Source: Bifidobacterium sp. ESL0790 (GTDB lineage Bacteria > Actinomycetota > Actinomycetes > Actinomycetales > Bifidobacteriaceae). From it: a stretch of DNA of 64,000 bases. How positions within the stretch are numbered: the stretch's first letter is position 1; each line of letters opens with the position of its first letter. A model generated the notes under the pieces. It was not told the origin of the DNA, did not search any database, and saw only the letters and a program-made list of their open reading frames with translations. Shown one piece after another: positions 58,501 through 64,000 of the stretch. The stretch covers positions 1,054,001 through 1,118,000 of the forward strand of contig NZ_CP113915.1 of the NCBI RefSeq assembly GCF_029395435.1. The letters run 5' to 3'. Both the position numbers and the translations under genes were made by a program.

Positions 58501-60091
58501 CCACGATATCTACTCCATCGAGGACCTGAAACAGCTGATCTACGATGCGAAAATGGCCAATCCGAAGGCCCGCATCCACGTCAAGCTCGTCTCCGAGTTC
58601 GGCGTGGGCACTGTGGCGGCCGGCGTGGCCAAATGCCATGCCGACGTGGTGCTGATTTCAGGTTCGGACGGCGGCACGGGCGCTGCTCCGCTCAACGCCA
58701 TCAAGCATGCCGGCACCCCTTGGGAGATCGGCCTTTCCGAGACCCAGCAGACGCTGATCCTGAATGGTCTACGTTCCCGCATCGTCGTGCAGTGCGACGG
58801 CGAGCTCAAGACCGGCCGCGACGTGGTCATCGCAGCGCTGCTGGGCGCCGAGGAATTCGGCTTCGCCACCACGGCATTGATGGCCGAAGGCTGCGTCATG
58901 ATGCGCGCCTGCAACCTCAACACCTGCCCTCAGGGCATCGCCACGCAGGATCCGGAGCTTCGTGCGCGTTACACGGGCAAGCCCGAATATGTGGTCAACT
59001 TCTTCATGTTCATCGCCCGCGAGGTGCGCGAGCTGCTGGCCCAGCTCGGATTCCACACCCTTGAGGAGGCGGTCGGCCACGTGGAGTGCCTCGACCAGAA
59101 CGAGGCCATCCAACGTTGGAAATCCGACGGCATAGACCTGAGCAACGTCTTGGCGCAATCCGGCCCGAACCCCGGCACCATCCTGCACCACACCATCGCG
59201 CAGAACCACGAGCTCGACAAGGCGCTCGACAACCGGCTCATAGAGTTGTCGCGCCCCGCGCTGGAAGACAGGGAGCCGGTGCGCATCGACGTGCCGATCC
59301 GCAATGTCAACCGCAGCGTCGGCACCATGGTCGGCTACGAGATCACCAAGCGTTACGGGGCGCAGGGCCTGCCCGACGACACCATCGACATGACGCTCCA
59401 TGGCTCCGGCGGCCAGTCCATGGGCGCGTTCATTCCACGCGGCGAGACGTTGCGCATCTACGGCGAGGTCAACGACTACGCGGCCAAGGGCCTCTCCGGC
59501 GGTCATATCGTTGTCCGTCCCGGCGAGGAGACCACCTTCGACCCACACACCAACGTCATCGCCGGCAACGTCACCGGTTTCGGCGCCACCAGCGGCGAGA
59601 TGTTCGTCGCCGGCCGCGCGGGGGAGCGCTTCGCCGTGCGCAACGGCGGTGCCACCTTCGTCGTGGAGGGCGTGGGCGACCACGGCTGCGAATACATGAC
59701 CGGTGGCACCGTTGTGGTGCTCGGCCCCACAGGTCGCAACTTCGGCGCGGGCTTCTCTGGAGGCAACGCCTATGTGCTCGACCTCGATATCGACCAGGTC
59801 AATCCGCAGGCCGCCAACACCGGCTCGCTGCTGATCGAGCCGTTGGATGATGACGCCTCGCAGATGGTCAGGGGACTGGTCAAACGACATGCCGAGGAGA
59901 CCGGTTCGGCGTTCGCCGCGAGCCTGCTCGATGATTGGGAGTCCACGCGCCGACGCATCACCCATATCGTCCCCAAGCAGTTTGTGGCGATGACCGAGGC
60001 CATGGACGAGGCGAAGGCCAACGACGTCGATTTCAATGAGCCCGGCGCATGGGAAGACGTCTATGAACACGTGATGGAAGGAGCCCACTGA
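55508..60091 (+). CDS. gltB: Glutamate synthase large subunit
   Basis: NADPH-GOGAT alpha chain, 1527 residues, makes two glutamates from glutamine and 2-oxoglutarate. The N-terminal glutaminase has its catalytic Cys at C27 (EHDACGVGM); in this family it becomes the N-terminus after propeptide removal. Central and FMN domains follow (ISQEAHETLAIAMNSIGARS near residue 895), then the 3Fe-4S cysteines CVMMRACNLNTC (C-x5-C-x4-C) near residue 1130 and the C-terminal beta-helix GXGG domain. GTG 55508 is favoured (AGAGGTG upstream); an ATG at 55454 would add 18 residues. gltD begins 1 base after the stop. Confidence 0.97.
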   Translation: MTRKTPLDLTIHPAQGMYDPAGEHDACGVGMVTTLNRRAERKIVDDAIEVLVNLNHRGAVGAEENTGDGAGILMAMPDEFMRAVAGVELPEAGKYAAGIAFLNRDLAKSGEQKRRIAAIVAEEGLEVLAWRGVPTNPDGLGLQALASMPSFEMLIVASPSDGENAMLGGIDLDRKTFRVRKRVEHEVGVYFASLSARTITYKGMLTTMQLTGFFPDLLSPEMKTTIAIVHSRFSTNTFPSWPLAQPFRLIAHNGEINTIQGNRNWLSAREGKLSSELLGEFEPLLPVSTPGYSDSGTFDECLELLHLAGRSLPHAVLMMLPPAWEKNDQLDPDIRAFYEYNNSLIEPWDGPADIVFTDGTLVGAQLDRNGFRPGRWQVTDDGYVVLASEAGVLPRTDPKHIVERGRLEPGKMFLIDTAQGRFIPDDEIKHDLANQHPYRQWIEGNSVSLNELPAREHVRHSNVSVVRRQRAFGYTEEDLKILLTPMANTGKEPIGAMGNDAPQAVLSNRSRMLFDYFTQKFAQVTNPPLDWEREEIVTSLASAIGPEPNLLEDLELSAKKIVIPDPIVDSDEMAQLKRLDKAKVLGGYYKPFIVHGLYQVAGGGEALEARLNEIFDEVDQAIADGKNFIVLSDRDSNHTWGPIPSLLLTSAVQHHLLRTHTRTQVSMAVEAGDVREIHHVALLIAYGAACVNPYLALESVEDLARSGFLNVDAKTGVENLRKALSTGVLKIMSKMGVSTIMSYRGAQLFEAVGLDKDVIDKYFTGTTSRVGGIGLEQIAEEVALRHQAAYPNQWTAAPHRKLRTGGEYKWRRTGEDHLNDPESVFLLQQATQRGDYGLFKKYSQHVNDTSNRIMTLRGLMKFTSGRKPIPIEEVEPESEIVKRFSTGAMSYGSISQEAHETLAIAMNSIGARSNSGEGGESDDRIEDPRRSSRIKQIASARFGVTSDYLVHATDLQIKLAQGAKPGEGGHLPGAKVPPWIAKVRHATPGVELISPPPHHDIYSIEDLKQLIYDAKMANPKARIHVKLVSEFGVGTVAAGVAKCHADVVLISGSDGGTGAAPLNAIKHAGTPWEIGLSETQQTLILNGLRSRIVVQCDGELKTGRDVVIAALLGAEEFGFATTALMAEGCVMMRACNLNTCPQGIATQDPELRARYTGKPEYVVNFFMFIAREVRELLAQLGFHTLEEAVGHVECLDQNEAIQRWKSDGIDLSNVLAQSGPNPGTILHHTIAQNHELDKALDNRLIELSRPALEDREPVRIDVPIRNVNRSVGTMVGYEITKRYGAQGLPDDTIDMTLHGSGGQSMGAFIPRGETLRIYGEVNDYAAKGLSGGHIVVRPGEETTFDPHTNVIAGNVTGFGATSGEMFVAGRAGERFAVRNGGATFVVEGVGDHGCEYMTGGTVVVLGPTGRNFGAGFSGGNAYVLDLDIDQVNPQAANTGSLLIEPLDDDASQMVRGLVKRHAEETGSAFAASLLDDWESTRRRITHIVPKQFVAMTEAMDEAKANDVDFNEPGAWEDVYEHVMEGAH

Positions 60092-60092
60092 C

Positions 60093-61637
60093 ATGAGCGA
60101 CCCCAGAGGATTCCTCAAAGTACGCACCCGCCACGAGGCGCAGGACCGCCCGGTCGCCGAGCGCATCCACGACTGGAACGACGTGCACGCCCAGAACGGC
60201 TTCCAGCCATGGACCAAGGAGCAGGCCGCCCGCTGCATGGACTGCGGCACCCCATTTTGCATGACCGGCTGCCCGCTGGGCAACCTCATCCCGGAATTCA
60301 ACGACCTGGTGCGCCAAGGCAAGTGGGAGGAGGCCTACCAACGCCTCTCGGTGACCAACAACTTCCCGGAGGTCACCGGTCTCATCTGCCCGGCCCCGTG
60401 CGAGCAGGCCTGCGTATTGGGCATCCACCAGCCGCCGACCATGATCAAGGCCGACGAGCAGACCATCATCGACCAGGCGTGGAAGCTCGGATACGTCAAA
60501 CCCATGCCGCCGCAGCGCCTGACCGACATGACCATCGCGGTCGTCGGCTCCGGCCCCGCCGGCCTGGCCTGCGCCCAGCAGCTCACCCGCGCCGGCCACA
60601 CCGTGGTCGTCTACGAGCGCGACGACGAGATCGGCGGGCTCATGCGCTACGGCATCCCCACCTTCAAACTCGACAAGCACCTCATCGACCGCCGCATCGA
60701 GCAGATGGAGGCCGAAGGCACCGTCTTCCGCCCCAACATGGAGGTCGGCAAGGACGTGAGCTGGGACGATCTGCGCTCCCGCTACGACGCCGTGGTGGTC
60801 GCCATCGGCTCCGGCGTGCCGCGCGATGTCAATGTTCCCGGGCGCGAGCTCGACGGCATCCATTTCGCAATGGACTTCCTACCCGATTCCACGCGTCTGG
60901 TCGAAGGCAAGCCGTTGGTCAACAACATCAGCGCCAAGGGCAAGAAGGTCGTCATCATCGGCGGCGGCGACACCGGCTCCGACTGCCTGGGCACCGCCAT
61001 CCGCCAGGGCGCCACCAGCGTCACCGTGCTGCAGATCAATCCCAAAGAGCCCAGCGAGCGGCCGGACAGCCAGCCATGGCCCACCTACGCCCGCCTCTAC
61101 CAGAAGACCACCTCCATGGAGGAGGGTGGCGTCTACGAATACAGCACCGACACCGTCGGATTCGAGGGCATCGAGACCGAGGAGCGCGAAGACGTCGTCA
61201 CCCTTGACGACACAGGCCTGGCCACCGGGTTCCTCGCCGACGAAAACGGACACGTCACCGGCGTGAAGGTGATCGACGTGCAACGTGAGGCCGACGGCCG
61301 CCGCACCCATATCGAAGGCACCGAACGAGTGTTGGACGCGGATTTGGTCTTGATTTCCACCGGTTTCCTTCATCCCGACACCACGACCATCGTCGACCAG
61401 CTGCCCGTCGAGCTCGACCGTCGTGGCAACATCGCGCGCGACGACGACTTCGCCACCAGCCAGGACGGCGTGTTCGTCTGCGGTGACGCCGGACGCGGCC
61501 AGAGCCTGGTGGTCTGGGCGATTGCCGAGGGCCGCAGCTGCGCCTCCGCCGTCGACCGCTTCCTGCAAGGCGCCACGGAACTTTCCTCGCCGATCACGCC
61601 CGACCAGAGGCCGATGTCGTTGCCATTGGCGAGGTGA
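60093..61637 (+). CDS. gltD: Glutamate synthase small subunit
   Basis: Beta chain of GOGAT, passes electrons from NADPH via FAD to GltB; 514 residues. Cysteine clusters CMDCGTPFCMTGCPLGN and CPAPCEQACVLG in the first 110 residues bind Fe-S clusters; FAD motif VVGSGPAGLACAQQL near residue 151; NADPH motif IIGGGDTGSDCLG near residue 289; final FVCGDAGRGQSLVVWAIAEGR. Sits one base after gltB, an obligatory partner. Confidence 0.97.
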   Translation: MSDPRGFLKVRTRHEAQDRPVAERIHDWNDVHAQNGFQPWTKEQAARCMDCGTPFCMTGCPLGNLIPEFNDLVRQGKWEEAYQRLSVTNNFPEVTGLICPAPCEQACVLGIHQPPTMIKADEQTIIDQAWKLGYVKPMPPQRLTDMTIAVVGSGPAGLACAQQLTRAGHTVVVYERDDEIGGLMRYGIPTFKLDKHLIDRRIEQMEAEGTVFRPNMEVGKDVSWDDLRSRYDAVVVAIGSGVPRDVNVPGRELDGIHFAMDFLPDSTRLVEGKPLVNNISAKGKKVVIIGGGDTGSDCLGTAIRQGATSVTVLQINPKEPSERPDSQPWPTYARLYQKTTSMEEGGVYEYSTDTVGFEGIETEEREDVVTLDDTGLATGFLADENGHVTGVKVIDVQREADGRRTHIEGTERVLDADLVLISTGFLHPDTTTIVDQLPVELDRRGNIARDDDFATSQDGVFVCGDAGRGQSLVVWAIAEGRSCASAVDRFLQGATELSSPITPDQRPMSLPLAR

Positions 61638-61747
61638 TCTGGGCGTTCCGCGTGCTTCTGAGCGTCTTTTGGAAAAGTTGAAAACCAACACGGCGTCTCG
61701 GCAGTCGTCGCGGTACTATCGAAGGTATCGAGTCGAAAGGAAACGCC

Positions 61748-62197
61748 ATGCCGAACCGCGCCGAACGCCGTGCCCAAGCCAAACGAAGCCGCAGGGGCGA
61801 AGTCAGACAGCCAGACGAGCAGGAGCGTGGCCGCGGGGGCATCGTCGACGAGTACTCCCTGCAGGAGCGCAGCCGCCGCCTCGAGGAGAACGCGAACGGC
61901 GAATGGGTGCCGTCCGCCAGCAAGATCTCAGAGAGCGAGCACACCGACCCCAACTACAACGACCCGAAGATCGCCCGAGCCCCGCATTCGCTGCGCCAAT
62001 GGTTCCGTGTGGCCAGTTGGACGCTGATCGTCATCGCGGCCATCGCCTTCATCGTGGTCATGTGGCTGCCGGCCCACCCGATGTGGCTGATCATCACGGT
62101 CTCCGCCGTCTTCATCGTCGGCGTGCTGAGCCTCTTCCTCACCGCCGGCGACTACCACCACAATCCCAACCTCGATGACAACGGCACCGCGGTCTGA
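61748..62197 (+). CDS. Conserved actinobacterial two-helix membrane protein, unknown function
   Basis: 149 residues. The N-terminus is very basic (NRAERRAQAKRSRRG), followed by an acidic hydrophilic region to residue 80, then two transmembrane helices (VASWTLIVIAAIAFIVVMWL and WLIITVSAVFIVGVLSLFLTA) and a short HN-rich tail. GAAAGGAAACGCC precedes the ATG. It lies between gltD and glgA on the same strand. I do not recognise a functional family. Confidence 0.8.
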   Translation: MPNRAERRAQAKRSRRGEVRQPDEQERGRGGIVDEYSLQERSRRLEENANGEWVPSASKISESEHTDPNYNDPKIARAPHSLRQWFRVASWTLIVIAAIAFIVVMWLPAHPMWLIITVSAVFIVGVLSLFLTAGDYHHNPNLDDNGTAV

Positions 62198-62251
62198 CCG
62201 CCGCTCGCCAACATATGTGATATGGCGCCGCGCGACGGCGAAGGTGGCAGG

Positions 62252-63469
62252 ATGAGAATCGATTTGCTGACGCGGGAGTATCCGCCACACGTCTACGGGG
62301 GAGCGGGCGTGCACGTCGACGAGCTCTCGAAGGTGCTCGCCAGCCGCGCCAAGGTCACCGTCCGCGCCTTCGACGGGCCGAGAAACGCTGCCCGGATTCC
62401 GCATATCGACAACCTGCTTGTCGTCGGCTATGACGTGCCTGCGCAGTTGGCAAGCGCCAATCCCGCCTTGAAAGCGTTCGGCGTGGACCTGCAGATGGCC
62501 AACGACATCGACGGCGACATCATCCACGCCCACACCTGGTACGCCAGCCTCGCCGGCCGCCTCGGTCAGCAATTGCACCACGTCCCGCTCGTCGTCACCG
62601 CCCACAGCCTCGAGCCGTTCCGCCCATGGAAGCGCGAGCAGCTCGGCGGCGGCTACGATTTGAGCTCCTGGGCCGAACGCGACGCCTTCACCCACGCCGA
62701 CCGCCTCATCGCCGTCTCCAACGGCATGAAGCAGGATATTCTGATGGCCTATCCCGCCATCGACGCATCGAAGATCTCTGTGGTGCACAACGGCATCACG
62801 CTCGCCGATTTCCAAACCCCGAAAGCCGACGACCCGGGCTGGCAGGTTTTCGAACGCTACCATATCGCCCGCGACCGCCCCACGTTGCTTTTCGTCGGCA
62901 GAATCACCCGCCAGAAGGGCCTGCCGTATCTGCTGGACGCCATACGTCTCATCAGCAAGGACATTCAGGTCGTGATCTGCGCCGGCGCCCCCGACACGAA
63001 GCTGCTCGGCGACGAGGTGCGCGACTCGTTCAGGCGTCTCAAAGAGGATCGTGGCAATGTGGTGTGGATCGAGAAGATGATGCCACGCGACGAGCTCAAC
63101 GCCCTGGAGCATGGCTGCGACGCGTTCGTCTGCCCGAGCATCTACGAGCCGCTCGGCATCGTCAACCTCGAGGCCATGGCCTGCCGCCTGCCCATCGTCG
63201 CCACGGCCACCGGCGGCATTCCCGAGGTCGTCAAGGATGGCGAGACCGGCTATTTGGTGCCGATCGACCAGGCGCACGACGGCTCCGGCACCCCGAAGGA
63301 TCCCGACCGTTTCGTCCACGACATGGCCGAGGCCATCGACCACATGATGGCCGACCCGGAGCGTGCCAAGGCGATGGGCGAGGCCGGCTACCGTCGCGCG
63401 CGCGACGAGTTCAGTTGGGAGCGCATCGCCGACGAGACGATGGACGTCTACCGCCAGGCGCTGCGTTAG
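62252..63469 (+). CDS. glgA: Glycogen synthase, GT4 type (ADP-glucose-dependent)
   Basis: 405 residues, GT-B fold of family GT4, the actinobacterial glycogen synthase type (TIGR02149-like). Motifs: LTREYPPHVYGGAGVHVDEL near the start, AHTWYASLAGRLG near residue 97, FVGRITRQKGLPYLLDA near residue 214, and the E-x7-E loop CPSIYEPLGIVNLEAMACRL near residue 297. In mycobacteria the orthologue (GlgM) makes maltose-1-phosphate, so product specificity is open. ATG 62252 follows AAGGTGGCAGG. Partner GlgC is encoded at 20121-21362. Confidence 0.92.
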   Translation: MRIDLLTREYPPHVYGGAGVHVDELSKVLASRAKVTVRAFDGPRNAARIPHIDNLLVVGYDVPAQLASANPALKAFGVDLQMANDIDGDIIHAHTWYASLAGRLGQQLHHVPLVVTAHSLEPFRPWKREQLGGGYDLSSWAERDAFTHADRLIAVSNGMKQDILMAYPAIDASKISVVHNGITLADFQTPKADDPGWQVFERYHIARDRPTLLFVGRITRQKGLPYLLDAIRLISKDIQVVICAGAPDTKLLGDEVRDSFRRLKEDRGNVVWIEKMMPRDELNALEHGCDAFVCPSIYEPLGIVNLEAMACRLPIVATATGGIPEVVKDGETGYLVPIDQAHDGSGTPKDPDRFVHDMAEAIDHMMADPERAKAMGEAGYRRARDEFSWERIADETMDVYRQALR

Positions 63470-63677
63470 CAAAGCCTCGCGCCTTCGAGATGTCGTCTTG
63501 ATTCACGACGACTCGGTCTCGCCTTGAATTCAGCGCGGCGTGGTTGTCTCACCGATGAATACCTGGAGCGGCCCTGTTCAGTGAAAATGGTATCCTTTGA
63601 GTGCTTTATGAATGCCGCCACGTTGGTTCCGGCGGCTTGATATCGCGGCCGTCGCCCACGAACGGAGGAAGACAACG

Positions 63678-63851
63678 ATGCTGCAGGATGTGCTGGTCAT
63701 ACTCATTGTCGTCGTCCTTCTGGTCGCCGTGCTGCTCTCGTTCTCCGCCGCGCTGCGCAAAGACACATCGCACCGCAAGCTCAAGACCTGGCTGAGCGCG
63801 CTGCTCTATTTCTTCGCCGTCATCCTCATCGTCTGCCGCTTCCTGACCTGA
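63678..63851 (+). CDS. Small one- or two-helix membrane protein (57 residues)
   Basis: 57 residues: LVILIVVVLLVAVLLSFSAAL at about residues 6-26 and LSALLYFFAVILIVCRFL at about 38-55, with a basic link HRKLKTW. GGAGGA lies 8 bases before the ATG, a good ribosome binding site. Gene density and codon use fit a real gene. Function is unknown; a preprotein translocase- or toxin-like single-helix protein is possible but not supported by motifs. Confidence 0.65.
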   Translation: MLQDVLVILIVVVLLVAVLLSFSAALRKDTSHRKLKTWLSALLYFFAVILIVCRFLT

Positions 63852-63932
63852 GCGTGGAACGGGCGTTGCCTGATTTGCCGCCCCACCATATGAAATTCGG
63901 CTCATATCAAGCTCGAGACGTCATTATCCTTG

Positions 63933-63946
63933 TGTCTATATAGACA
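63933..63946. promoter_or_regulatory. Perfect 14-bp palindrome near the window end
   Basis: TGTCTATATAGACA is fully symmetric and lies 43 bases before a possible start codon at 63990, overlapping where a -10 element would be. The shape is that of an operator for a dimeric repressor. Confidence 0.5.
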
Positions 63947-63989
63947 TTGGACCGGCCGATTGGCGGCCGACGAGACGAGGTGAGCATCC

Positions 63990-64000
63990 ATGGGCGAAGG
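63990..64000 (+). CDS. Start of a gene cut by the window end
   Basis: ATGGGCGAAGG, in frame M-G-E, is preceded by GAGGTGAGC at a suitable distance and by the palindrome at 63933. Only three codons are visible, so no product can be named. Confidence 0.35.

Overview
The window is chromosomal DNA from a high-GC Gram-positive bacterium, most probably a Bifidobacterium. Pointers to this are the actinobacterial order rpsD - DUF948 - small membrane protein - alaS - ruvX - mltG - aroC - aroKB - aroQ, the fused shikimate kinase/3-dehydroquinate synthase, the suf order sufB-D-C-S-U-T, the actinobacterial-type glgC and glgA, and strong GC bias at third codon positions. Species cannot be fixed from this sequence alone. 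Most of the window is housekeeping core genome on the + strand.

Layout. 1-13.3 kb: ribosomal protein S4, two small membrane proteins, alaS, ruvX, mltG, an orphan type IV prepilin peptidase on the - strand, then chorismate pathway genes aroC, aroKB and aroQ, and pyrG. 13.5-20 kb: a SUF iron-sulfur cluster operon, split between sufC and sufS by a 530-base spacer with a terminator and two inverted copies of a structured palindromic element. 20-25.5 kb, - strand: glgC, a SpoU-type RNA methyltransferase, and a low-GC pair (acyltransferase and DUF2142 membrane protein) that looks like surface glycan modification. 25.6-27.3 kb: tRNA-Leu(GAG), whose 3' part is repeated about 1.57 kb downstream. The very AT-rich segment between the repeats carries a single gene with the residue pattern of an ADP-ribosyltransferase. 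27.4-33.2 kb: rsmE, a HIT protein, phoH, ybeY, a CorC/HlyC-like protein and era (RNA maturation and ribosome assembly). 33.4-42.8 kb: acyl-CoA ligase, a membrane-anchored alpha/beta hydrolase, ribosomal protein L25, ilvE, a TRIC/UPF0126 membrane protein, a HTH/DUF2975 pair and a CPBP protease. 43-46.3 kb: rpsT, lepA, an array of four hairpins and a nitroreductase. 46.3-53.7 kb: a DUF4143-type ATPase behind five repeats spaced exactly 33 bp apart, then a two-component system divergent from a three-gene ABC exporter. 53.8-64 kb: hemW, gltB-gltD, a small membrane protein, glgA, a 57-residue membrane protein, and the start of another gene behind a perfect 14-bp palindrome.

How the genes work together. 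GlgC and GlgA form the two-step ADP-glucose route to glycogen but sit about 40 kb apart. GltB/GltD and IlvE link ammonia assimilation to amino acid synthesis. SufBCDSUT supplies Fe-S clusters to enzymes such as GltB, GltD and HemW. PhoH, YbeY, Era, RsmE, S4, S20, L25 and LepA are all ribosome-related.

Most interesting: (1) the putative ADP-ribosyltransferase cargo of a tRNA-Leu island that has no integrase; (2) the 33-bp-phased repeats in front of the ATPase; (3) intergenic palindromic elements whose stems differ in sequence but stay complementary (17.1-17.5 kb, 45.4-45.6 kb, 55.2-55.4 kb). No CRISPR array, complete prophage, transposase or rRNA gene was seen.
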